Origin: Kitasatospora phosalacinea
GTDB taxonomy: Bacteria > Actinomycetota > Actinomycetes > Streptomycetales > Streptomycetaceae
Reading direction: 5' to 3'
Length of the DNA stretch: 30,595 bases
Assembly: GCF_000716545.1 (NCBI RefSeq)
Contig: NZ_JNWZ01000082.1
Coordinates: 1-30,595 of the forward strand
A program made the translations under genes and the position numbers. How positions within the stretch are numbered: the first letter of the stretch is position 1; each line of letters starts with the position of its first letter. Shown here one piece after another: positions 1 to 7,785 of this stretch. Under the pieces are notes generated by a model. It was not told the origin of the DNA, searched no databases, and was given only the letters and a program-made list of their open reading frames with translations.

Positions 1-2
1 CA

Positions 3-27
3 CCCCCCACCCCCACCCCTGTGCCCC
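3..27 (-). other. C-rich tract, possible G-quadruplex on the minus strand
   Basis: Four runs of C (positions 3-8, 10-14, 16-19 and 24-27) separated by one to four bases lie about 90 bases before the GH3 gene at 118. The minus strand therefore has four G-runs that could form a G-quadruplex, or the transcript could offer a C-rich Rho-loading type stretch. A similar tract precedes the other GH3 gene. Function is inference only. Confidence 0.4.
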
Positions 28-30
28 GAG

Positions 31-90
31 CCGCCAGCCGCCAGCCGCCAGCCGTCGGCCGTCAGCCGTCGGCCGTCAGCCGTCGGCCGG
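31..90. repeat. Short tandem repeats upstream of GH3 gene
   Basis: A 14-base unit, CAGCCGTCGGCCGT, is repeated three times in tandem at 49-62, 63-76 and 77-90 (last base differs). It is preceded by copies of a 7-base GCCGCCA unit in 31-50. The array ends 28 bases before the GH3 start codon, so it lies in the probable 5' leader or promoter. No operator of either LacI type found elsewhere in the window is visible in 1-117. Confidence 0.8.
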
Positions 91-117
91 GGTGCCCTTC
101 CGCCGACTGGAGCCGTC

Positions 118-3078
118 GTGCGCCGTCCTCACCTGCGAACCGTCCTGGCCGGGCCGCTCGCCGCCCTGCTGGTGGCCGGAGCCCTGGCCGCCTTCGGCGG
201 TCCGGCGGCGCGGGCCGCCGACCAGCCGTGGACCAACGCGTCCCAGACCCCCGACCAGCGCGCGGACGAGCTGCTCGCCGCGATGACCCGGGCCGAGAAG
301 CTGACCATGCTGCACGGCGGGCCGTCCTGCGGCTACGCGGGCTGCGTCCCGGCCAACACCCGCCTCGGCATCCCCGCGCTGCACTTCCAGGACGGCCCGG
401 TGGGCGCCGGTGACGGCCTGACCGGCGTGACGCAGCTGGCGGCCCCGGTGGCCGGCGCGGCCAGCTGGGACGTGGACCTGATGCGCGCCTACGGTCAGGT
501 GCTCGGTGCCGAGCAGTGGGGCAAGGGCACGAACGTGGTGCTGGCCCCGACGGTCAACATCGTCCGGGACCCGCGCTGGGGCCGGGCCTTCGAGTCGTTC
601 GGCGAGGACCCGTACCTGGCCGGGCAGATCGGCGCCGCCGACATCGCGGGCATCCAGAGCCAGGGCCCGATGGCGCAGGTCAAGCACTTCGCGGTCTACA
701 ACCAGGAGACCGACCGCAACTCGATCGCCGACAACGCGGTGGTCTCCGACCGGGCCGAGCGGGAGATCTACCTGCCGGCGTTCGAGGCCGCCGTCCGGCA
801 GGGCGTCGACTCCGCGATGTGCTCCTACTCGGCGGTCAACGGCGCCTTCGCGTGCGAGAACGGTCCGCTGCTGAACGGCGCGCTCAAGGGCGACCTCGGT
901 TTCAAGGGCTTCGTCACCGCCGACTGGGGCGCCACCCACTCCACCGTCGCGTCCGCGAACAACGGCCTCGACGTGGAGATGCCGGGCAGCGACTACTACG
1001 GCACCGCGCTGACCGACGCCGTCAACGCCGGGCAGGTCCCGCAGGCGACGATCGACGACCACGTCCGCCGGGTGCTGGTGTCGATGTTCCGCCGCGGGCT
1101 CTTCGACCGCGTGCAGACCGGCAACCGGGACGCGGTCGTCACCACCGCCGCGAACGCCGCCGTCGCGCAGAAGGTCGCGCAGGACGGCAGCGTGCTGCTG
1201 AAGAACACCGCCTCGGTGCTGCCCGTGCCGCCGTCGGTCAGGTCGATCGCGGTGATCGGCGACGACGCCGGAGCCGGCGTGATGACCCAGGGCGGCGGCA
1301 GCGCCGCCGTCAACGCCCCGCACGTGGTGACGCCCTACCAGGGCATCAAGGCCCGTGCCGGAGCCGGGACCACGGTGACGTACGCCCAGGGCGTCCCGTC
1401 CGCCGACGGCTCCCTGCCGCCGGTGCCGTCCGCCGCGCTCAAGCCGTCCAGCGGCACCGGCACCGGCCTGTACGGCGAGTACCACAACAGCACCGACCTG
1501 TCCGGGCCGGTCGTGGCGAGCCGGGTCGACGCGGGCATCGACACGGTGTGGGGCGGCCAGCCGCCCGCCACCGGGGTCAACGCCACCAACTGGTCGGTGA
1601 AGTGGACCGGCACCCTGACCCCGCCCACCAGCGGCAGCTACCAGTTCTCGCTGAACAGCGACGACGGCAGCCGACTGCTCGTCAACGGCCAGCAGGTCAT
1701 CAACAACTGGTACGACCAGGGGCCCACCACCCGCACCGGCAGCATCACCCTGACGGCCGGTCAGCCGGCGAACATCGAGGTCGACTACTACCAGGCAGGC
1801 GGCGGCAGCAACGCCACGCTCGGCTGGGCCGTGCCCGGACAGAGCGCCCACGACCAGGCCGTCGCCGCCGCCCGCGACTCCGAACTCGCGCTCGTCTTCG
1901 TCAGCGACTTCCAGTCCGAGGGCTCCGACCTGCGCGACATCGACCTGTCCGCCGCGCAGAACCAACTCGTCGCCGACGTCGCCGCCGTCAACCCGCACAC
2001 CGTCGTGGTCGTCAACAGCGGCTCCGCCGTCACCATGCCCTGGGCGGGCTCGGTGCAGGGCATCGTCGAGAACTGGTACCCCGGGCAGGAAGCGGGCACC
2101 GCGATCGCCGCGCTCCTCTACGGCGACGTCAACTTCTCCGGCAAGCTGCCGGTGACCTTCCCGAAGTCGCTCGCCGACGTGCCCGCCGCGAGCACCGCGC
2201 AGTGGCCCGGCCAGAACGGCAGCGTGCAGTACTCCGAGGGCGTGAACGTCGGCTACCGCTGGTACGACGCCAAGAACAAGGAACCCCTGTACCCCTTCGG
2301 CCACGGCCTCTCCTACACCACCTTCGGCTACTCCGGCCTGACCGTCTCCGCCCCCGACGGCGCGGGCAACGTGGCCGTCGGCTTCGACGTCACCAACACC
2401 GGCACCCGGGCCGGCTCCGAGGTCGCCCAGGTGTACGTCGGCCAACCGGCCGCCGGCGGCGAGCCGCCGAAGAACCTGCGCGCCTTCCAGAAGGTCGCCC
2501 TCGACCCCGGCCGGACCAAGCACGTCACCCTGACCCTGGACGCCCGCAGCTTCCAGTACTGGGCGGGCAGTTGGACCACCGCGACCGGCACCCACACCGT
2601 CTCGGTCGGCTCCTCCTCCCGCGACCTGCGCCTGACCGGCCAGACCACCGTCACCGGCGGCGGAAGCACCGGCGGCGGCCTGACCCAGCTGCCGCGCACG
2701 GGCTGGACGGCGTCGGCGTCCGCGACCGGTGGGGGCGACGTGGCGGCGAACATGCTGGACGGGGTGGCGGGTTCGCGCTGGTCGTCGGGTGCGCCGATGG
2801 CTTCGGGGCAGTCGGTGACGGTGGACACGGGTGCGGTGCGGTCGTTGGCGCGGATCACGATGGACTCCGGTGGCAGTGCCTCCGACTACGCCCGGGGGTA
2901 CCAGGTGTTCCTGTCCTCGGACGGGGTGTCGTGGGGTTCGGCGGTGGCGTCCGGCGGCGGTACAGGTGCGCTGGTGACGGTGGACTTCCCGGTGCAGAGC
3001 GCCCGGTACGTGAAGGTCGTCCAGACCGGGACGTCCACCTCGTGGTGGTCGATCGCCGAGTTCAACGCCTACGGCTGA
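118..3078 (+). CDS. Secreted GH3 beta-glycosidase with PA14 and C-terminal F5/8 (discoidin) domain
   Basis: Probable extracellular exo-acting beta-glycosidase (beta-glucosidase or beta-xylosidase type) of glycoside hydrolase family 3. The GTG start has a GGAG Shine-Dalgarno five bases upstream and is followed by a signal peptide (residues 1 to about 34, ending ARAAD). The GH3 N-terminal barrel holds KHF at 189-191 and the nucleophile Asp269 in VTADW. A PA14 domain (about 450-572) is inserted into the second GH3 domain, as in other PA14-type enzymes, and the likely acid/base is Glu601 in SEGSD. A fibronectin III-like domain (about 720-840), a Gly/Ser/Thr linker (about 846-856) and an F5/8 type C carbohydrate-binding module (about 858-986) follow. 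The last module uses clearly different codons from the rest. It is convergent with the rhamnosidase operon. Family and secretion are secure; the sugar specificity cannot be read from sequence. Confidence 0.93.
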   Translation: MRRPHLRTVLAGPLAALLVAGALAAFGGPAARAADQPWTNASQTPDQRADELLAAMTRAEKLTMLHGGPSCGYAGCVPANTRLGIPALHFQDGPVGAGDGLTGVTQLAAPVAGAASWDVDLMRAYGQVLGAEQWGKGTNVVLAPTVNIVRDPRWGRAFESFGEDPYLAGQIGAADIAGIQSQGPMAQVKHFAVYNQETDRNSIADNAVVSDRAEREIYLPAFEAAVRQGVDSAMCSYSAVNGAFACENGPLLNGALKGDLGFKGFVTADWGATHSTVASANNGLDVEMPGSDYYGTALTDAVNAGQVPQATIDDHVRRVLVSMFRRGLFDRVQTGNRDAVVTTAANAAVAQKVAQDGSVLLKNTASVLPVPPSVRSIAVIGDDAGAGVMTQGGGSAAVNAPHVVTPYQGIKARAGAGTTVTYAQGVPSADGSLPPVPSAALKPSSGTGTGLYGEYHNSTDLSGPVVASRVDAGIDTVWGGQPPATGVNATNWSVKWTGTLTPPTSGSYQFSLNSDDGSRLLVNGQQVINNWYDQGPTTRTGSITLTAGQPANIEVDYYQAGGGSNATLGWAVPGQSAHDQAVAAARDSELALVFVSDFQSEGSDLRDIDLSAAQNQLVADVAAVNPHTVVVVNSGSAVTMPWAGSVQGIVENWYPGQEAGTAIAALLYGDVNFSGKLPVTFPKSLADVPAASTAQWPGQNGSVQYSEGVNVGYRWYDAKNKEPLYPFGHGLSYTTFGYSGLTVSAPDGAGNVAVGFDVTNTGTRAGSEVAQVYVGQPAAGGEPPKNLRAFQKVALDPGRTKHVTLTLDARSFQYWAGSWTTATGTHTVSVGSSSRDLRLTGQTTVTGGGSTGGGLTQLPRTGWTASASATGGGDVAANMLDGVAGSRWSSGAPMASGQSVTVDTGAVRSLARITMDSGGSASDYARGYQVFLSSDGVSWGSAVASGGGTGALVTVDFPVQSARYVKVVQTGTSTSWWSIAEFNAYG

Positions 3079-3089
3079 GCCGGACCGGC

Positions 3090-3134
3090 CGCGCTCCCGC
3101 CCGCGTCCGACGTACGGACGAGGACGGGAGCGCG
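3090..3134 (+). terminator. Hairpin terminator after GH3 gene
   Basis: CGCGCTCCCG (3090-3099) pairs perfectly with CGGGAGCGCG (3125-3134), and a second stem CGTCCG/CGGACG (3104-3109 with 3115-3120) nests inside. There is no T-run, as is usual in actinomycetes. It lies 12 bases after the GH3 stop, between two convergent genes, so it may act on both strands. Confidence 0.7.
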
Positions 3135-3182
3135 GGGGCGATGGGGGAGCGGAACGGGTCGGAGATCCGCCTGCGAACGGCT

Positions 3183-3198
3183 CCGGCGCCAGCGCCGG
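3183..3198 (-). terminator. Small hairpin at the end of the rhamnosidase operon
   Basis: CCGGCGC (3183-3189) pairs with GCGCCGG (3192-3198) across a two-base loop, 27 bases past the GH78 stop codon on the minus strand. It may terminate the ABC transporter/rhamnosidase transcript, perhaps together with the larger hairpin at 3090-3134. The two-base loop is tight, so confidence is modest. Confidence 0.4.
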
Positions 3199-3224
3199 GC
3201 AGATCGTGGCCGCAGCCTGTGGCC

Positions 3225-5864
3225 TCACGGCGCCGTGCGCGTCAGGAGCGCCCCCCGCGCCCGCGGGGGTTGCTCCGGGGCGGACGGGGTGGGGCCGACC
3301 GGGGTGGGGCCGAGGTGGTGGGTGCCGGGGCCGAGGGGGCGGGGCGGGTGGCCGGGGAGGTCGAGGACGGCCGTGCAGCCCGGGGGGACGGTCAGTTCGG
3401 CGCTCAGGCCCTCGTCGGTGAGTTGCCAGGAGACGGCGGCGGTGCCGTGGGGGGTGTCGTGGCGGGCCTTCGCCCAGGTGAGGCCGCCGCCGGGGCGGGG
3501 GGCGAAGCGGATGGCGCGGTAGCCGGGCTCCTCGGGGGCGAGGCCGGCCACGGTGCGGTGCAGCCAGTCGGCGACCGCGCCGAGCGCGTAGTGGTTGAAG
3601 GAGGTCATGCCGCCGGGGTTGAGGGTGCCGTCGGGTCGCAGGCTGTCCCAGCGCTCCCAGATCGTGGTGGCGCCCCGGGTGACGGGGTAGAGCCAGGACG
3701 GGCACTCGGTCTGCAGCAGCAGCCGGTAGGCGTCGTCGAGGTGTCCGGCGTCGGTGAGGGCGTCGCAGATCAGCGGGGTGCCGACGAAGCCGGTGGCGAT
3801 CCGGTGGCCGCCCTCGCGGACGAGTTCGGCCAGCCGGTCGCCGGCCCGGCGGCGGGCGGCGGGGTCGGTGAGCAGGCCGAAGCGCAGGGCGACGGCGTAC
3901 GCGGTGGGGCTGTCGGAGGTGAGCAGGCCGTCGGGGCCGGTCCAGCGCTGCCGGAACGCGGAGGCGACCTGGTCGGCCAGCAGGCCGTAGCGGTGGGCGT
4001 CGGCGTGCTCGCCGATCACCCGGGCGGTGAGGGCCAGGTGCCGGGCGGAGTGGGCGAAGTAGGCGGTGGCGATCAGGTACGGGTCGGTGCGGCCCGCGCC
4101 GGGGTCCTCGGGCGGGGCGGCCGGGTCGAGCCAGTCTCCGAGCTGGAAGCCGCTGTCCCAGAGCCGGGTGGGCCCGGCGAGGCGGTCGACCAGGTCGACC
4201 CAGCGGCGGCCGGCGGCGTAGTGGCGGCGCAGCAGCTCGGGGTCGTCGAAGCGCTGGTGCAGCAGCCAGGGGGTGAGGGTGGCGACATCGCCCCAGACGG
4301 CGCCGGGCCGGATCGGCGTCCAGGCGGGTTCGCCGGGGATGACCGGCACGTACCAGGGGATCGTGCCGTCGGGCAGCTGCTCGACGCCGACGTCGGTGAG
4401 CCAGGAGTCGAGCATGCCCGCGCAGTCGTAGAGGAAGGCCGCGGTGGGGGCGAAGACCTGGAGGTCGCCGGTCCAGCCGAGGCGTTCGTCGCGGGCGGGG
4501 CAGTCGGTGGGGATGTCGACGAAGTTGCCGCGCATGCTCCACACCACGTTCTCGTGCAGGCGGTTGACCAGCGGGTCGCTGCACTCGAACCAGCCGGTGC
4601 GGCGCAGGTCGGTGTGGTGGACGCGGGCGGTGACGTCGGCCGGGTCGAGCTCGCCGGGCCAGCCGGTGATCTCGGCGTAGCGGAAGCCGTGCAGGGTGAA
4701 GCGCGGCTCCCAGGTCTGCGGGCCGCCGGCCAGGACCAGGGTGTCCACCGAGCGGGCCTCGCGCAGCGGGCGGACGGCGAGTTCGCCGCCGTCCAGGACT
4801 TCGGCGTGCCGCAGGACGACCTCGGTGCCGGCCGGGCCGTCGACGGTGATCCGCAGCCGGCCGACCAGGTTCTGGCCGAAGTCGAGCAGGTGGCGGCCGT
4901 CGGGGCGGCGGGTCACCGAGACGGGCGCGACCTCGGCGGTGCAGCGCACCGGCGGGCCCTGCGGGGCGACCAGGGTGCGCGGGTCGCGGGCGTGGACGGC
5001 GACCGGGGTCCAGCCGTCGGCGGCGGCCCGCGGGGTGGACCACAGCGGGTCGTCGAGGCGGGAGTCGTGGGTCTCGCCCTCGTACAGGCCGCTGAACAGG
5101 ATCGGGCCGGGGGCGGCCGTCCAGTCGGGGCCGGTGGCGACGGTGGTGCGGGTGCCGTCGGGGTGGGTGATCTCCAGCTGGGCGATCAGGGACTGGTCGG
5201 TGCCGTAGATGTTGCGGGTGCCGCCGTCGAAGCCGTACCGGCCGCGGTACCAGCCGTCGCCGAGCCAGGCGCCGATGGCGTTGTCGCCGGGGGCCAGGTG
5301 CGCGGTGACGTCGTGGGTGCGGTAGCGCAGGCGCTCGGGGTAGACCGTCCAGCCGGGGGCGAGCGCCTCGTCGCCGACCCGGCGGCCGTTGATCTCGGCC
5401 TCGTACAGGCCGTGCGCGGTGACGTACAGGCGGGCGCGCTCGACGGGCTTGTCGAGGTGGAAGCCGGTGCGGACCCGGGCGGGGCGGCGTTCGGCGTCCG
5501 GGTCCTCGGGCCAGGCGGCGCCGACCGGGACGGCGCTCCAGTCGGCGGGGGAGAGCAGGCCGGCCTCGACGGCGGCGGGCGCGCTCCAGGCGGAGGGGCC
5601 TTCGCCGTCGGCCCAGACGCGGACGCGGACGGTGGCGCGTTCGCGGGAGGCGAGCGGTGCGGCGGGCCAGGGCACCAGACGGTGGCCGGCGCCGGGCAGC
5701 GGGCCGGTGGTGGTGCGGCGGCCGGCGCGTTCGACCTCGATCTCGTAGGCGTCCTGGGCGCGGGTGCCGGCGGGCAGGATCCAGGACAGCCGGGGGGCGG
5801 CGGTGCCGGTGCCGAGGCCGTCCGGCAGGTGTTCGAACGTCACCGGGGCGGGCGGGAGGAGCAT
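3225..5864 (-). CDS. Cytoplasmic alpha-L-rhamnosidase, GH78
   Basis: Hydrolyses terminal alpha-L-rhamnose from rhamnosides. At 879 residues it has the usual family layout: N-terminal beta-sandwich domains (about 1-400, with the bacterial rhamnosidase N domain near 150-310), an (alpha/alpha)6 catalytic barrel (about 410-790) and a C-terminal beta domain. The signature DERLGWTGD holds the expected general acid Glu460, and TIWERWDS holds the expected general base Glu737. There is no signal peptide, so the enzyme acts inside the cell on imported substrate. The ATG start follows GGAAGG. It is the last gene of an operon with a sugar-binding lipoprotein and two permeases, 46 bases after the second permease. 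This position says that the transporter imports a rhamnose-containing glycoside. Aglycone or linkage preference cannot be told. Confidence 0.95.
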   Translation of the reverse strand: MLLPPAPVTFEHLPDGLGTGTAAPRLSWILPAGTRAQDAYEIEVERAGRRTTTGPLPGAGHRLVPWPAAPLASRERATVRVRVWADGEGPSAWSAPAAVEAGLLSPADWSAVPVGAAWPEDPDAERRPARVRTGFHLDKPVERARLYVTAHGLYEAEINGRRVGDEALAPGWTVYPERLRYRTHDVTAHLAPGDNAIGAWLGDGWYRGRYGFDGGTRNIYGTDQSLIAQLEITHPDGTRTTVATGPDWTAAPGPILFSGLYEGETHDSRLDDPLWSTPRAAADGWTPVAVHARDPRTLVAPQGPPVRCTAEVAPVSVTRRPDGRHLLDFGQNLVGRLRITVDGPAGTEVVLRHAEVLDGGELAVRPLREARSVDTLVLAGGPQTWEPRFTLHGFRYAEITGWPGELDPADVTARVHHTDLRRTGWFECSDPLVNRLHENVVWSMRGNFVDIPTDCPARDERLGWTGDLQVFAPTAAFLYDCAGMLDSWLTDVGVEQLPDGTIPWYVPVIPGEPAWTPIRPGAVWGDVATLTPWLLHQRFDDPELLRRHYAAGRRWVDLVDRLAGPTRLWDSGFQLGDWLDPAAPPEDPGAGRTDPYLIATAYFAHSARHLALTARVIGEHADAHRYGLLADQVASAFRQRWTGPDGLLTSDSPTAYAVALRFGLLTDPAARRRAGDRLAELVREGGHRIATGFVGTPLICDALTDAGHLDDAYRLLLQTECPSWLYPVTRGATTIWERWDSLRPDGTLNPGGMTSFNHYALGAVADWLHRTVAGLAPEEPGYRAIRFAPRPGGGLTWAKARHDTPHGTAAVSWQLTDEGLSAELTVPPGCTAVLDLPGHPPRPLGPGTHHLGPTPVGPTPSAPEQPPRARGALLTRTAP

Positions 5865-5910
5865 GGGGACCTTCCGTGGAGGGGCGGTGCGAGCGGCGGG
5901 TGCGGGGGCG

Positions 5911-6804
5911 TCAGCCCTTGACCGCGCCGCCGGTGAGGCCCTTCATGACCTTCTGGTTGAGGAAGAGGTAGACCGCCAGCGTGCCGAAGACGTTCAGGCA
6001 GATCGCGGCGAACAGCGGGCCGTACCGGGTGGCGCCGAAGTCGCCGGTGAAGTTCAGCAGGCCGACCTGGACGGTGCGCAGGTCCTGGCTGTTGGTGAAG
6101 GTCAGGGCGACCAGCAGGTCGTTCCAGATGAAGAAGAACTGCACCAGGCCGACGGTGAGGATCGCGTTGCGCACCATGGGCAGGCTGATCGTCCAGAACG
6201 CGCGCAGGATCCCGGCGCCGTCGATGGCGGCGGCCTCGAAGAGCTCGCGGGGCACCGTCTTGTAGTAGGTGGCCATCATGAAGACGGTCAGCGGCAGGCC
6301 GGTGCCGGTGTAGGTGAGGACCAGCGGCCACAGCGTGCCGGACAGGCCGGTGCGGAAGTACACGGTGAACAGCGGCAGCAGGATCAGCTGCGAGGGCACC
6401 ATGACGCCGGCCAGGAAGACCAGCAGGGTCAGGCTGCGGCCCTTCCACACCATGATCTGCAGCGCGAAGCCCGCAGCCGCGCCGATCAGCAGGACCAGCG
6501 CCAGCGAGGGGACGACCGCCAGCAGGCTGTTGCGGACGTACAGGCCGATGTGGCCGGTGGTCCACGCCTCGGCGTAGTTGCCCCACTCCCAGTGGGTGGG
6601 CAGGCTCCAGGTGGAGTGGTTGAGGTAGTCGCTGTTGGACTTCACCGAGGTGAGGAACATCCACACCAGCGGGTAGACCTCGACCACCACCAGCAGGGCG
6701 ATCAGGACCTTGGCCCACAGGCCGCGCAGCGGACGGCGGCGGCGCGCGGCGGCCGGGCGGGCGGCGTGGGCGGGTGCGGTGCGCAGCGGCGCGTCGACGG
6801 ACAT
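5911..6804 (-). CDS. CUT1 ABC transporter inner-membrane permease (MalG-like)
   Basis: Second permease of a carbohydrate uptake ABC transporter. The 297-residue protein has a basic cytoplasmic N-terminus, a first membrane segment at about 30-50 (WAKVLIALLVVVEVYPLVW), five further segments, and the EAA loop at about 190-210 (FEAAAIDGAGILRAFW followed by LP) that docks with the ATPase. It starts only 6 bases after the stop of the first permease, so the two are co-transcribed and probably translationally coupled. The GH78 gene follows. No ATP-binding gene lies nearby. In streptomycetes such CUT1 systems usually share the multi-use ATPase MsiK, and that is the likely partner here (inference). Confidence 0.93.
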   Translation of the reverse strand: MSVDAPLRTAPAHAARPAAARRRRPLRGLWAKVLIALLVVVEVYPLVWMFLTSVKSNSDYLNHSTWSLPTHWEWGNYAEAWTTGHIGLYVRNSLLAVVPSLALVLLIGAAAGFALQIMVWKGRSLTLLVFLAGVMVPSQLILLPLFTVYFRTGLSGTLWPLVLTYTGTGLPLTVFMMATYYKTVPRELFEAAAIDGAGILRAFWTISLPMVRNAILTVGLVQFFFIWNDLLVALTFTNSQDLRTVQVGLLNFTGDFGATRYGPLFAAICLNVFGTLAVYLFLNQKVMKGLTGGAVKG

Positions 6805-6810
6805 GGCGGC

Positions 6811-7695
6811 TCAGCCCTTCGTGAGATCGCGCCGCGAGACGCGGAAGACGACCAGCGTCACCAGCAGGCACAGCACCGTCAGCAGGACCGCGATGGTGCT
6901 GCCGTAGCCGTAGTCGCCGTAGGTGAAGGACGTCTGGAACATGTAGAGGGTCAGGGGGGTGGTGCCGCTCCCGGGCCCGCCGTTGGTGAGCGCGACGATC
7001 GAGTCGAACACCTTGAGGGTGCCGTTGATGCTGAAGATCGCCGAGGACATCAGGACCGGGAACGACAGCGGCAGCACGATGTGGCGGATCAGCCGCAGGC
7101 CGGACGCGCCGTCCAGGCGGGCCGATTCGAGGACCTCCTCGGGGATGTCCACCAGGCCGGCGAAGAGCAGCACCGCGTAGAAGCCCATCGAGCGCCAGAC
7201 GTCCATCAGGACCAGCACCCAGAACGAACCGCCCGCGCTGCCGAACCAGTCGACCGAGTGCAGGCCGACCAGCTCCAGCAGCGAGTTGACCGGGCCGGTC
7301 TGCGGGGCGACCTGGAAGAACTTCTGGAACAGCAGGCCGACCGCGACGGTCGGCAGCACCACCGGGAAGAACACCAGGGTGCGCACCAGCGCGGAGGCCC
7401 TCTTCAGGTAGAAGGTGTAGAGCAGCGCCAGCGCGTAGCCGGCGGCGACCTGGCCGGCGGTGACGACGACCGCGTACTTGACGGTGAACCAGAGGGCGTC
7501 GTGGACCGCCGGGTCGTCGGCGAGGCGCTGGAAGTTGGAGAATCCGGCCCAGCTGAACCCCGTGATGCTGTTGCCCTTGGTGAAGGAGTACCCCAGCGAC
7601 CAGCCGATGGGGACGAGCATGACGAGGGTGTACACCAGCAGGGCGGGCCCCAGCAGGATCGCGACGGCCCTGCGGTCACCGAGTACGCGGTGCAT
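6811..7695 (-). CDS. CUT1 ABC transporter inner-membrane permease (MalF-like)
   Basis: First permease of the sugar ABC transporter, 294 residues with about six membrane helices. The first helix is at about 11-32 (VAILLGPALLVYTLVMLVPIG), with the usual MalF-type periplasmic loop containing SFTKGNSITGFSWAGFSNF. The EAA loop lies at about 190-211 (ESARLDGASGLRLIRHIVLPL). The ATG start at 7695 is preceded by GAAGGA about nine bases upstream. It lies 90 bases after the binding-protein gene, and a strong hairpin sits in that gap. Together with the next permease it forms the membrane channel for a probable rhamnoside. Confidence 0.93.
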   Translation of the reverse strand: MHRVLGDRRAVAILLGPALLVYTLVMLVPIGWSLGYSFTKGNSITGFSWAGFSNFQRLADDPAVHDALWFTVKYAVVVTAGQVAAGYALALLYTFYLKRASALVRTLVFFPVVLPTVAVGLLFQKFFQVAPQTGPVNSLLELVGLHSVDWFGSAGGSFWVLVLMDVWRSMGFYAVLLFAGLVDIPEEVLESARLDGASGLRLIRHIVLPLSFPVLMSSAIFSINGTLKVFDSIVALTNGGPGSGTTPLTLYMFQTSFTYGDYGYGSTIAVLLTVLCLLVTLVVFRVSRRDLTKG

Positions 7696-7737
7696 TGGAC
7701 GTGTTCCTTCGTTGTCGTGGCGGGAGCTGTCGCGGCG

Positions 7738-7769
7738 CGGCGGGCGGGGCCGTGCGTCCCCGCCCGCCG
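7738..7769 (-). terminator. Intercistronic hairpin between binding protein and permease genes
   Basis: CGGCGGGCGGGG (7738-7749) is perfectly complementary to CCCCGCCCGCCG (7758-7769), giving a 12-bp stem with an 8-base loop. It sits just behind the binding-protein stop codon. Such hairpins after a binding-protein gene (known from malE-malF) stabilise the upstream mRNA or partly stop transcription, so that binding protein exceeds permease. The effect here is inferred from position. Confidence 0.75.
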
Positions 7770-7785
7770 GACCGCCGCGGGTGCC

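Noticed and set aside
76..5921. Very long open frames opposite or out of phase with the GH3 and GH78 genes (for example 76-5043 minus and 516-5921 plus)
   Set aside because: They are low-complexity Arg/Pro/Gly/Ala-rich translations caused by high GC, span several real genes and gaps, and show no recognisable domain.
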